Assembly (NCBI RefSeq): GCF_901709675.1
Contig: NC_051094.1
Coordinates: 8,364,501-8,428,500 of the forward strand
Direction of reading: 5' to 3'
Source: Syngnathus acus
Lineage: Eukaryota; Chordata; Actinopteri; Syngnathiformes; Syngnathidae
DNA: 64,000 bases
The translations under genes were made by a program, and so were the position numbers. Position 1 is the stretch's first letter. Every line of letters begins with the position of its first letter. The notes under the pieces are model-generated. The model made no database searches. It saw only the letters and a program-made list of their open reading frames with translations, and was not told the origin of the DNA. This document shows positions 1 through 12,587 of the stretch, piece by piece.

Positions 1-26
1 ATTGTGTGCGTGCGTGCGTGTGGCAG

Positions 27-3000
27 GCTTGTTTCTGACTGCTACAAGTCTTGCCCTGATGGCACTATTGGTGTCCCCGAAAATATGACATGCGTCCCGT
101 GTGAAGACCGGCGCTGTTCCATTTGCGATGAATCACAGTGCTACTGGTGCCAGCGGGGATTCTACTTATTTGGTAGCACTCCCCACCATTTTCAGAGGCC
201 ACTTTCAAAGAAAGGTGTGACAAGTGTGTTTGTGCGTATAGATGGTAGCTGTGTGGAAAAGTGCCAGGTGGGCTTCTTTGTGGATGTGGAGAATCAGGAG
301 TGCGAGGCGTGTCACAGAGCGTGCAAGACGTGCGGCGGGCCGAAGTTTGACGACTGCGACTCGTGCCAGGATGAGCTGGTACTGAAAGACGGCGAGTGTA
401 TGCAGGGAACTCAGCTGGGCGTCTGCCCTAGCGGACGCTTCAGGAACGGTAGGACAAACATACGCTGTTATCTGGCACCTTGACTTCTGTGCGCTCCAAC
501 AAGTTTTTCAACCCGGTGCTTAGTCGATGTTATTGTCTTGTTTTGTTGTGTCTGTTTCAGAACAAGGAGAGTGTGAGCTTTGTCATCGTTCTTGTGAGAC
601 CTGCTTTGGTGCACGTAAAGATGACTGCATCACTTGTCACAAAGGTCTGGCTATATGTTTTGTAGGACTCGATGCGTGCTGTGTGATGTGAATTTTTGTG
701 TGCCCAAGCACATTATGACATTTCTCTCATACAGTAGACTGCTGAAAGTTTCTCACACATCCTACTGAGGACATTACATGTCATGGTTGTCATTAAAATT
801 CCATGATTAGCATTAACACCAAGGTGTCCATTTAAGTAGTTATTGTTATTCTTTTTTTGTAGGAGCCTTCCTGACGTCCGATCAGACGTGCGTTATTCGC
901 TGCCCCGTGTCCACATTTGTCAACGTCACGTCCGGGCGCTGCGACGCCTGTGCGGAGGGTTGCGTCGCATGTCGCGATGCCGACGCGTGCCAGCGGTGTC
1001 AGACCGGACTCTATCTGCAACAGGGAGCCTGTGTGCAACAGTGTGACAGGTCAGCTCGCTCATCAACTGCAGTTCATATTGTTTTACTTTTTAACTTTGT
1101 GTTACAAGCCAATATTTGAGCTGAGGTTTGAGTGAGCTCAAGTGACATGCAATAAAAATGGACTTTTATTCCAATTCATTTCATTGTGGAAAACTGATTT
1201 GAGTATATGTGTCGTTTCCCCTCATACTTATTTTCATTTGCAGAGGTTTCCCCGAGGGTGGTACATGCCGCCCTTGTGCTCCCGAGTGCACGTCCTGCCA
1301 CAACAACACTTCCTTTTGTCTTGGCTGTAAGGCCGACCACCTCCTGCTGGAGCACGTGTGCGTGCGTAGCTGTCCATCTGGCTACTACAGTAAAGATGCG
1401 CAGTGTCTCCGCTGTCCTCCCAACTGTAAACACTGCAACCAGGACGGACTCTGTCACAGTAAGTACACTGGTGGCGGGAGGTAACATTTAGAATAAGGGA
1501 AATTAGTTAGCCTTTATTTGTCCCACACCAGGACATTTGTAAAATAAGAGCAATAAATGGATCCAAATATTTACGAAAGGAGGCCCACCAAATCTGTTTT
1601 TTGTACTTGACACAACAAATAAAATGTGGCGGTAAAACTAAAAAATGAAAAAACACACAAACATCAAAACAATAACATTTAGTGCTTTTCAACACTCCAA
1701 CATGAATCAATTGTGATAGCAGTGTCTCAACCATTTTCCAAGATAATTCAGCCCTACTCTTACGTGTTTCTTTGTGTTTTCTTTCCCAGAATGTGCAGAT
1801 TCCTTCTTCCTCCACGCCGACAACTGTGCGGCCGATTGTCCTACCGGCTATTTCCCGAGCGAACAGCAGCGTGAGTGTGTTCGTTGCCACGCTGACTGCG
1901 CCTCGTGCGACGGGCCGGACCACGACGACTGCAACACGTGCCGCAACGCCAAAGCGCGCCGCTACAATGGAGAGTGTCTGCCCCAATGTCCCAGCGACAC
2001 CTACTACGAGACGACTGATGACGAGTGCAGAGGTATCCGTACAATGCATTTGTTTTTTTATGTTGTACTTGGAGAGCCACAAATTATCATTTGAGCAAGC
2101 CTGCTTAATGTTGATTATGTTTGCCGTGTGCGTCCAGACTGCGACCGCTCCTGTCTGACGTGTTCGGGCAACAAGCCATCGGCGTGCCTCAGCTGCGGGT
2201 CGGAGCACCGCCTGGACGCAAAAGGCCACTGCGTGTGGTACAGCCAGTGTTCCCCGCACACCTACAAAGACGACAAGGGGCAGTGCCGGCCGTGCCACGC
2301 CTCCTGCCGCAGCTGCTCCGGTGGCCCCGGCCCGGACCGCTGCCTGGGCTGCGAGCCTCCACGTTTCCTGCTCAGTGAGCGCACCGGACGGCCTCCCTCC
2401 TCGTAAGGATTTTTGAGTTGATTTTTTTCTTTTTGTTTGTCAGATTCTACCTGCGTGCGTGAGTGTCCAGCCGGTTACTATGGCGATGACAAGGAAGAGC
2501 GTACTTGCGAGCGCTGCCACTTGAGTTGCGCCTCGTGTGCCGGACGCCACAGCGTGCAGTGCTTTGCTTGTGGGGCGACTTTCTTCAGGCAGGGCAGCAG
2601 CTGTGTGCAAACTTGCTCGGAGAGGTCAGTAAAATGTTCCCTTGTTATATCAACTTTCCTTTTTTGCGCTTTTTTGTTTTTGCGGAAGTTGGCTTCTTCT
2701 ACTTAGGCCAAAGCATAAAAGACTCTGGTGCCATCTTGATTCGGTTTACTTCATTGCCGTTTTCCTTCTGTGTTTTATTTCTTGTTTTTGTTGTCACTTC
2801 TTGAACACCTTGAGTGGTGAAAGTGTAAGGATGTTTTTACTTCTTTCCCAATGCAGCTACTAATCGACAAGATCATCATTATTTCAGTTTTCATCAATTC
2901 TCTGGCATTTTTGTTTGGTCACGTGCCGTGTAAATTTTCTCATGTAGAAAGAGTGCTGTCGCTTATTAAATGTCGGAATGCGCTGTTAGCTAATAGTAAT

Positions 3001-4034
3001 TGTTCTAATGTGAGAGTGGTCTGTTTGAATAGTGTTGAATAACCCTGTTGAATAGTCGACTTACTAATTATCAATGTTTATGTAACTGTAGATTGTATGA
3101 CTTGATTTCTTACTTGCTTAATCCAAGTGATGACTTGATCACTTGATTCTTGCCAGAGTAATTTTGGATTTACCTTGAAAGTTAAAAGTTGAGACTTACG
3201 AATGTCATTTCTCCTTTTCCAGTCATTTTGGGAACAGCAGCAGCATGGCGTGCGAGCGCTGTGACCCCGCCTGCAGTCAGTGTCGGGGGCCCGCCGACAC
3301 CGACTGCCTGAGCTGTCGGGACGGCTTCGTCTACATGAGGCAGCAAAGCCGCTGCCTGAAGAATTGCCCGCCGGGCTACTATCATCACCGCTGGACCCAC
3401 ACCTGCCTCAAGTGCCACCCCACGTGCAAGACGTGTACAGGTTTGCGATCTGCTCTTGTGACGATGACTCATCGCAAAAGTTGTTTTCCCTCTCCTACCC
3501 AGCGGGTATTTCCAGAGCTCAGTGCGGTTATGCTTATCAATAGGGATTGAAAGACCTCAACAAATTAGTGTGACAGCCATCATTAAATGAATCTCATTGA
3601 TTCGTCACAAAAAATCAAATTTAGTCTTTTCCATGCAAAAGCTGTCCTAGATTTAGCTCTTGTAAAGATAATAATGCTCTCTCTTCATTGACATTGCCAG
3701 AGAGCTAGTCATTAATAGTTCTGCATATTACGACATAATAATTCATACTTATAACTTTGGGTAATATTGTAAATCATTTATCATAGAGGTATATATTTGG
3801 GACATACTGTAAGAAGTCAAAAAAAAATAAAAATGCCTGATATCGTTTGATCATTTGACATTAGGAGGCCATTAAGTCCAGTCCTAACCCATATTCCATT
3901 CTGTGATAATGAGGAGCCATAAATCATTCCCCCTTTTTTGGTGGAGGCGTCATTAATCAGTCACCACACTGACAATACATATGACGTATTAGTCTTCATT
4001 TTAGTGATTTATGTGTGAGTCTATCTAATTGATG

Positions 4035-4065
<31 letters not shown>

Positions 4066-5013
4066 CTGTGTGTCCAGGCGCTGGCGCTACCTCCTGCCAG
4101 TCTTGTTACCATGGGTACCAGCTAATTGGCTCCAGCATTTGTGAATCCCAGTGTCTGATTGGCTCCTATTTAGGCTCCCAGGTATTTGTCTTCTTCATAT
4201 AATGCGACCTGCATCTTCATCTGAGCACTATTCTCTGTTCCAGGAGCGGTCATCGGACGTCAATGCGCTCGACTGCCGGCCTTGCGACCGGTCCTGCCTG
4301 GGTTGTCGCGGCGCGGGTGCTTGGAACTGCACCGAGTGTCCCGCCTCTCAGATCCTGAGCGACGACGGACGCTGCCTGAGCTGCTGCCACGACCGGATGC
4401 TGCCTGCCGATCGGCCCATAGACTGGCAGTGCTGCAACTGCCACGCCTCACTGGGTAAGACAAGCGGACTTTTTATTAAGTACACATGTGAAAATAGAAG
4501 AATTTGTTTAGGGTGATGCGCCATGACTGTACTAAGCATTGCGGGGTAAAGCAACTTTTCTTTCCAGTCGAGTGCATCCTCGACGTCAACTTTGTGCAGA
4601 GAGATGCTGGCGACTTGGACAGAGAAGGCGGAGGTAGGGCCAAACCGGTTACGACTATTTGCGCCCTCCTGATCCTGTCGGTCGGCGCTGGGGTTTTCGT
4701 CTTCCTCAGCGCTCGCTCCAAGTCGCTCGCCAAGGCTGCCGCCAGCAAACCCAAAACTACAAGTGGCGGCTACCAGAAGCTGGACACCAACGAAGACGCT
4801 AAAGACACGACGCAAGTTGTTGCATCCGCCTTTGGGGATTACAGTGACAGAATTGTCAGTGCGGAAGACGAAGATGATGAAGATGATGAAGACGACATCG
4901 TGTACATGGGAAAAGATGGTACCGTCTACAAGAAGTTCAAGTACGGCTTTTTGGGCGAGCAGGACGAAGACGTTGAGCTGGAGTATGATGATGAGAGCTA
5001 CACCTACACGTGA
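27..5013 (+). CDS. pcsk5: Proprotein convertase subtilisin/kexin type 5, C-terminal exons (long membrane-bound isoform)
   Basis: Partial gene; the catalytic exons lie left of the window. Exons read as 27-172, 242-448, 561-644, 863-1049, 1244-1458, 1790-2032, 2138-2374, 2444-2624, 3223-3440, 4078-4181, 4244-4454 and 4568-5013, giving 825 residues with consistent phase. Exons 1-11 encode furin-like cysteine-rich repeats (repeated CxxC and CxxCxG patterns). The last exon adds a hydrophobic membrane segment (TTICALLILSVGAGVFVFL) and a cytoplasmic tail with an acidic run, then DIVYMGKDGTVYKKFKYG and LEYDDESYTYT before the stop. This tail layout is that of the PC5/6B isoform. PCSK5 is a secretory-pathway serine endoprotease that cleaves precursors at basic sites; the Cys-rich region is known to hold it at the cell surface and the acidic tail directs Golgi sorting. 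The neighbouring convergent rfk gene supports the call. Whether this is the fish a or b copy cannot be told. Confidence 0.93.
4037..4070. repeat. (TG)n microsatellite next to a pcsk5 splice acceptor
   Basis: An almost pure TG run lies in the intron before pcsk5 exon 10 and ends within ten bases of the acceptor (exon starts at 4078). It stands where a polypyrimidine tract is normally expected. Confidence 0.85.
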
Positions 5014-6696
5014 GCATGCACACGCCAGTGGACATACCACACACATCAGATCTTACACAAAGGAAATTTTAGCTGCGTGTGGGGGGATGAAATTTTACGA
5101 GAAAGTATTGTATAAATGGTCGTAGTAATTTATGTGAAGTTACAATTTATGTGAAAAGGTAAATCAATATGATTAATTGGTTACATCTTTATGACTAAAT
5201 GAAATTACCTTGAAGGCACAATGATCAAAAAATGTAAGTGATCTCACAATCAGTTTTATTACTGGGTACCAATGTGCAAATGTCTAATCATCATGTATTC
5301 TCGAAGCTTTGAAACAATGTGCACTGTACTGGAGGGGGGTAGTTATACTCACTGGCAATGTTTATGAAGAAAACTTTTGACCCCCCCTCTAAAAAATAAG
5401 TTATGTGAACATGTATTTCTCGTGATAAAAATTGCCTTCACAAAAAAAGAGAAAAGGTTTGTGGAAAATATTCTTCCCCCAAAAGGAATATGTACTTGAA
5501 TATATTTTATAAATGTTACAAAAAGTTTAATGTCATTGAAATTAAAATTCCATATACATAATTTTAATGAATTTCCACTTTACAGGCCAGATAAATATAT
5601 TTTCTTTAACATAAATTTTTATCTCAACTTTCTAAAGAAAGTTTAACACAAAGAATACACTTTTACACAAGTATAGTATAGCTGTGGATTTATTGGATGA
5701 AATGATCTGAAAGAAATGGACAGCATTTTAAGTTGAACATTTAATGCGGATGTCATAAGTATAAGAGTGAGCTTTTCCTTTCAGTTGTCTTTTATATACA
5801 AAATGAATCAAAAACAAAAACACAAGACAGCAAAAGCACAGAATCTGATCATTTTAGCGTCTGATCACAAGATGAATAACATTACATTCACAGGTCATTT
5901 ACACATATAGATCTTTCATATATATTTGACTTCAGAGCAGTATTTAGACAAGAATGAGTTGAGTGCCAATGCTGAGTAAGTGGACTTTTGAGTTTCCAGC
6001 AATGTTTCACAATTATGTGCAAAGAAGGAAAGGCTAAACTTGAACTCTGCACTTTTACTTCAACTTATGTAATCGTGATCTTGGTAAGAGCTGTTATTTT
6101 TGCCCCAAATGGTTGAAATGAATAATTATACATAATAATAATTTTATGCTGATTTTAAAAAATGCGAAGAAAATAAAATTATTACATTTTTCTTTGCATT
6201 AAGCCATATCCCACTGAGAGGCAAACGTAAGGGAGTGTGTGTGAGGTTACAGAACATTGATTTTTTTTTGTCAATGTTTGTTCAAGTTCGCAAAGATGTT
6301 CACCAGACATTTTAATTGGTAAGCAACAGCTTTCCTTGTCAAGAAAAACATTCAAATGTTTGGTGAATGTCTGCGACAGTAAGCAAACTCTGACGAAAAA
6401 TCAACATTTGTTACCTTCGCAAGCACTCGAAAAAGTTTGTCTTTCAGTGGGACAAGGGCTTAAGTTCATTATTCTGCATAGCATCACCTGACACACACAC
6501 TAATGCCCCTACCCTGGCTCACTGAATGTGTGTGAGCATGTGCCCATGTATGTACGTACAGTATTTACGCATGTGTGTGTGTCTGTGTCCGTCTGTCGGA
6601 GACAGAAAGAGAGAAAGTAACGAGAGTCAATACGAAACAATTCAAATTATGAGGTTTCACCCAGGCCTCACCACGGCAACAGTTGTACCAACTCTG
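5014..6696. other. Convergent 3' UTR region of pcsk5 and rfk
   Basis: This AT-rich stretch has no credible ORF and lies between the stop codons of two convergent genes, so it should hold both 3' UTRs. A + strand AATAAA at about 6172-6177 could end pcsk5. A TTTATT at about 5689-5694 would be a - strand AATAAA for rfk. If both are used the two transcripts overlap tail to tail. Assignment of the signals is inference. Confidence 0.5.
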
Positions 6697-8784
6697 TCAG
6701 TGTCCGTTGATGAAAGTCTGTGAAGAGGAAGAGGAGGCTGCTGAAGTGGAAGTGGAATGGCTGGTGAAGAAATTGTCCTCCCGCAGCTTGACGTGTTCTG
6801 GCCTCTCTAGCTGGACCTTGGCCTCCAAGATGTCGCCGTTAATGGCAGCGATGAGCGCCTCTGACAACACACACACACATTGACATGTTTACATACATGT
6901 GCAAGTAGGCATGGGTTGTACAGCTACCATTTTAAAAACTGTTTTTGTTATTTTTTTGTTTATGCTCTTTGTGTGTCTGTGTGTGTGCTGGCTTTACCGA
7001 GTGAGTCGTAGCTTCTCTCCGGACGGATGTAACCCACCATGACGACACTGAGAGTCTCGCCGTAGAAATCCTCTTTGAACTGGTGGATCACATGAGTTTC
7101 CTGGGGTAAAAGAAGCACACACACACACACGCACACAGCTCTCAACACATTCCACTCTATCGCCGTGCTAATCGGCTATCTTAGCTCCAGGCCAAGCGTT
7201 ACGTTAAAATTGATTCCAGCTAACGTTGATGCTTTATTCTACACCCAGAATGTCTTAAATAGAAAAAAAGCAAACATTTTCACAAAGCAGTTGTACAGGT
7301 TGTAATTTTAAGATAAGACACCTTAATTTTATATTTTTTTGTAACCTAACTAATTTTGGATGAAAATAAAATAGAGCAGTGATTGTTTTTATCGGATGCG
7401 AAGTTGCAACAAGCACACCAGCGTCCTGGCACTTCTGCTGCATTAGTTTTTTCAATTGGTAATTTTTTTAGGGAGTGACATCCGCTATTGGCAAATGTAT
7501 GCTAATCATGGCAGGTCTTGGTCCTGAAGCTTCATTAGACAAACGGTGGTCATTAGGCTAACGATATGGGCAGCTAGTGTCCATTAATTTAGTACCCACC
7601 ATGGACTTTTTGGTGTTCTTGTAATACGGGTTCCAGCCGATGCTCATCACCATCTTGTGCACGTCGCCGTTGCCCACGCAGGCCCAGCCGTAGTAGATGC
7701 CCGTGCCGATGTCAGCGGGCAGATGCTCCACCACACAGTCGGGGAAGTTAGCTAAAATTAACATTGGAGAAAGTCCGATGAGAAAACCACAAGGCCGGAA
7801 ATTGAACAAATCGAATGTGCTGAGAACGATATGAGCAACACACCTAATGGAATAGGAATGTAAGAAATTGCTCAAATAAATGAATAATGAGGTACCAAAA
7901 GCGCTGTAAAATACATTCTGGTCGTGTTCCCTCCGAGTTACGTGTCTGTCAAAACGTTACAGAAAAGATTAAAGGACAGAATGGATATAAAGATAGCTAA
8001 GCCAGACAAACACATATACAAATGTGCACTTTGCTCAGAAAACGTTGTGGGTAGTTGTAGTCGTGATAATCATCCAGTAGGAATAGTGCCTACAGCCAAA
8101 CCAAAGATGTACTGCACCTATCTAAGCCAAGACATACAGTACCGGTTTAGCGTGCCCAACCATGAAAGCCATATCTACACAAGCCAGACAAACAGCCAAA
8201 GTGGTGCTCGTGGGCTAAAGGTCGCCAGGAAGGCTTGCTGGCCTGTCAAAAACAGCTCACCGATAATGACATTGTGATTTCCGAGGAAGGCTGCAGAAGC
8301 GATTTGAAAATGGAAACACCTCCCAACATTGATAAACATATTTGGTTTTTTTCCCATCAATCACACTGATTGCGTAAATCATGATCATGTTCAGTGTCCT
8401 CACCAACACTATCAGTCTGAAGTACGGACACACAAACAAAAACAAACAATTTAAACCTTTGACTTCTTGTTTATTATTTAGTATCACACTGATTATTAAT
8501 AACGTGATTAATAGTCATTTGAGCAATTTGCTTATTTCGGAAGTGTGTTTCAACCCTAACCCTAACCCAAGAAGTATCTGTCAGTTTCATAAAGGTTGGT
8601 GACCCCTGCCACAGAAGTCGTGACAGCGAAACCATACAAGCCCAAAACAAAAACATAACAATCGAGCGTGGCCAGTCAAAACCAAAAGATAAGGAGGCGT
8701 ACCAGTCGGAATTCCCAGTTCTTTGCTTCCTCTCCCGAAGCCTCGAACGACCTCTCCCCGGCAGAAGTACGGCAGGCTCTTCAT
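6697..8784 (-). CDS. rfk: Riboflavin kinase
   Basis: Complete four-exon gene: exon 1 8703-8784, exon 2 7600-7751, exon 3 6998-7100, exon 4 6697-6860; 166 residues against 155 in human. The enzyme phosphorylates riboflavin with ATP to make FMN, the first step to FMN and FAD, in the cytosol. The protein starts MKSLPYFCRGEVVRGFGRGS and continues GIPTANFP, in which residues 26-29 form the family PTAN motif for Mg-ATP. GIYYGWACVGNGDVHKM and IGWNPYYKNTKKSM follow, then METH, whose Glu79 is the conserved catalytic base, FKEDFYGE and GYIRPE. The ATG at 8784 was chosen because it matches the family N-terminus; no in-frame ATG lies in the open stretch upstream. A Ser/Thr-rich insertion (TSHSTSTSAASSSSSQ) lies just before the C-terminal INGH. 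No inactivating change is seen. Confidence 0.96.
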
Positions 8785-9292
8785 TCTTTGCGTGGGCTTT
8801 GATAAAGAGCTGGACTGCGCGGATGACCTCGAACGCCACGAGCCAGGTACAAGTCCAGACGAAGCCCCGACACGGCAAAAACTAGCCGAGGTCGAGCGAA
8901 TGGCCACTAAAAGAGTTCAAATGTAGTTTGTTATCAAAAGATGGCGAGAATTAATTTGGTTACAGCCGAATGGGACAAGTTCACCTGCTATGCTAGCTAG
9001 GGTGGTTAGCATTAGCGCGTAAACACTCAAATAAGAAAAATATAAAATATAATTTCAACCGAAAGTTCCAGTCAGTTCCCGGAGTTAAGACGGTTCTGTT
9101 GAGTTAATTCAGCGAGGTCCACTCTGACGGCACCACTGCGATTTGAGCGGAGAACCCCGGAACATGTTCACGTCAAACGTTGGTCCGATTTCTTTTTTTT
9201 TTTGTCTTGCGTGTGACGTAACGAATCCCGTGCCCTAGGAAGGTGTCACATGGTGCCTTCATGTGATGTAGGAAAAATGATAATCGACCACA

Positions 9293-9360
9293 ACGACAAA
9301 AAATTTGCGATGAGTCACAAAAAATTTGCGATGAGTCACAAAAAAATTGCGATGAGTCAG
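9293..9360. promoter_or_regulatory. Three tandem 21-bp units, each with an AP-1 (TRE) motif, upstream of rfk
   Basis: The consensus AP-1 site TGAGTCA occurs at 9311-9317, 9332-9338 and 9353-9359, exactly 21 bp apart, each preceded by an A-rich run and TTGCGA. The array lies about 530 bp upstream of the rfk start codon on the promoter side. The motif match is direct; regulation of rfk by bZIP factors is inference. Confidence 0.6.
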
Positions 9361-12300
9361 AGAACCAACTAATTTAACAGTAGATGTTAATAGCCGTAAA
9401 ACGTTGCCTGGGGGGCATATCTACAACAAATACGTCACACATACAGCTTTCACAAACCATTCATAGTCCATTGTGGTGCCCAAAGACACAAAAAGTTGAC
9501 CATGTTGCACTTCTCCAATAGCACCGCAAGAGGCCGCTGCCTGCAAAGATTGTGCAAACCGTTTTATGACCGACCAACCGTCCGTCCGTCCATCCATCCA
9601 TCCATCCATTTTATGAATTATGCATGAATCCAAATAATATAATGACAGCAATTTTGGGATATAACGATAGCAATACATAGACAGCCGTTGAGACGACCTT
9701 TCCACACCATTAAGGTAACATTTATTCAATTTAATGCTGACTTTTATTGTAAGGGAATATTCAAAGATTTGGCTTGAATGTTAAATGATTCAATTATTTT
9801 TTTTTCTTCACCTTTCTATAGTTCAAATCACATGAGGGAGGAAATCAGTGCTGGAAGAAAAGACCAGCTAGAAAAAAAGTCCTACACACAATATATTCAT
9901 GGAAGTGACAGAAGGAAGGGCTGGTCCATCTTGTGGGCTGTACACACACACACGCATGCACACACACACACACACACGCGTGCACACACACACACACACA
10001 CACATGCACTGAATTCATCCATGAGGGAGCAGAGTTAGTTGCAGCAACACACACATCAACACGCTAAGAGAAAGTCTGAGCCCCAATTGGTCAGCATCTC
10101 TCCACCCCACCGTGGGACTCTCTGTGGGGTCTGCTGCAGCACTCTGCTCCAGGGGCCTGGAAATGCTGGGAGCGAGCCTTTTCCCCCTTATTTCTATTTT
10201 TGGCCCAAACATTGGAGGACTTTAGCCTCTCACGTTTCCCACTGTTTTCAAACACACTGGATCACAGTGCAGTGAAGCGCTCATGTCCACTGTGTGCAGA
10301 TACAAACAAGATGAGGGCCTGTAGGTCACAGGGGCAATTTGATCCTAATACTCGACAAGAATCTTGTGATAAGCGAGTGAGCAAGGATGCAGAAAGGTTG
10401 CCTGCTTTCTCTGCTAGGCCCGGTGCTTAGCCAGCCATGTAGACGCAGGCCACGGCTAAAGGAATTTGGACCGACTCTTCCGGCAGCCCATCCCCCACTC
10501 CCCAAACAGGAAGACATGATTTAACTGGTCAACTCCCAAGTGAGCAAGAAATGCACATCCAGAGTTTTGCTGTTTTTGGTCAAATCCAAAGACAGTGACG
10601 CGACAAAATTAGCTTGGAAGGGAACATTTGACATTCAAGCTCCTCATAATACTGTTGTGAAAATAATCTAGTTTTGCTTTTGTTATGGCTGTTGTATCTT
10701 ACACTTGTATGACATTGGCAACGATTAATATAAAAAAAGAAGAGTTGTGTGAGTCCCATCTATGACATTATACACTCTTAATCACCGTGGCATTACATTG
10801 CATGTTTTTATTCTTTATACATCTTAATATCAACAGCGTGAAACTTAAGTGATAAACTACATTTGGTGACACACTCTCACATCAAGCGATTGAAGACTGC
10901 AATGATTGTTGACGGAATCCAAATTTGCGCACGTTGTCAAGCCAAATTAAAATATCATATTAGTTATGTTTTTGGCATGTCATTTCAAAGCAAAATGTCC
11001 TGCTCAACTTATAATATAAAGTGCTGATGGTAGCCTATTGAGAAACGTTGATGTTCTCTTTGTTTAAATCAATACAATGATTAAGAGTCAGCCCAGGTTC
11101 ACTAGATACATATTACATATTTGTATTATTCACATATTATTGCTCATTTCAGACCAGTGTAAATGCCGTGCAGATAAATAACCTTGTTAATTTGGTGTAG
11201 TGAGAAACAAAAATGAATAAAAAAGTGAATAAATACGCCTTAGCTATCAATGTTATACCCAGATGAAAATTGATATTTTTTGAACTGGTACTATTAAGGA
11301 TGCCAAGAACCATTCATGAAACCATTGACAATCAACTCTCTTAAATTAGGCCATGGATGTGGAATATTTGACTTCTCCTAATCTGTCGCCATAGTTGTAA
11401 ATGCGCCCCTGGTTTGTGATTCTCCAGGTTGCTGCAGCATTGTCCCTGTTTTTCTGCCCGATGAGACCACAAGATCACAATCGATAAAGCTCTCGAGCGG
11501 TTGACCTTTATTTGCCTTTCTTACAGTGTTGTCATCCACGAATGTTATAAAAAGTATCCATTCTATTTTGATGCATTAGAAGCTAGGGACAATTATTCTC
11601 GAATGTGGAGAGTAAAAATGGACAAAAACTGAAAAATACATTTTCAAGATTTGTTAAGCCAGTGCTGCAGTGTGTGTAGAACCAGATGTTTGGCGCAGAG
11701 CAAAAAGGTCATGTGATTATTGCTCTTTTATTATTTATCTAATTTCACAGAGTATAAACATGCCAGTGTGCGATTTTGCGTCGTGTACCTTGTGAGTAAC
11801 TTGGAGGGGAGCTCTCAATCTCATCAGGGGGAGCTGTTCACCCTCAACCCGAGAGTAAAACACACGAGTGTATCTGCCCACATTCATAAATGCGAGGGAG
11901 GTCCCTAATTCCACAATAGCCTATAGGGCTTCAGGTTCATGTAGGAACCTGTCAGAGGGAAGACACATGTTTATGAATGAACACGCTGCCTCACTGCTCA
12001 CTCCATTGACGACCACTCCACGCTGCTGTTTGATGTGCATCACTGCATTGTTGTCGGGATGCATACGTGTGTGGATGCATCTCCCCAAACTGGAAACGTG
12101 TCCTTATCTTTGAATCGTATTTATTCATCTTTGTGTGCTGTCTGTCGACGAGCCCGCTTGTTGTGACTATGACAAAAGTGTGTCCCGTGAGACTGCTCCG
12201 TGTGAATGTAATGTTTTGGTGCAAACTGCTCCGAGATGACGGCTCCGCCGAATGCCAGCGGGCATTAGAAGAGCGAGCGGCCATCTGCCAGCCTTGCGAA

Positions 12301-12587
12301 CTCGCAACCCCACCAGCTGCAGTCGCAAAACGCCCTAGCAAGCAGGACATGCATGCAGCTTCTGACGTCTGCGGCCACACTGCGTTGCGAAGCCCACAAA
12401 GAACCGGGAGCGGAAACAATGCGAATGGAGCCCACAAACGCCGCATAGGCTCAACGTTTGCCCGAGACGCTGCTTTCCACAGCACATCGACTCACTTCGG
12501 ATGACTGCTTTGTGCGTCTATTTCCCTACCGCGTGGAAAAAAACACGCCGAAAAGGGACTCATGCAGGGGCACTTTAATACCCCGAC
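9361..12587. other. Intergenic region between rfk and the piggyBac-derived gene
   Basis: No supported gene. It holds a CCGT/CCAT tetranucleotide repeat (about 9586-9608), a CA/CG-rich microsatellite (about 9944-10012) and unique AT-rich DNA. A better-balanced stretch at about 11340-11540 could be a conserved noncoding element. From about 12240 the sequence becomes GC-richer and probably includes the promoter and 5' UTR of the gene starting at 12588. Confidence 0.5.
9944..10012. repeat. (CA)n microsatellite
   Basis: A long CA run broken by GCATGCA and CGCGTGCA steps. Short reading frames across it are repeat read-through. Confidence 0.9.

Noticed and set aside
8553-8568. CCCTAA telomere-like runs (also near 15884)
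   Set aside because: Only two to three units each; too short to indicate an interstitial telomere or fusion site.
8785-8907. Ser/Arg-rich N-terminal extension of rfk resembling a mitochondrial presequence
   Set aside because: The open frame begins at GTG, with no in-frame ATG in the extension; the ATG at 8784 matches the family start.
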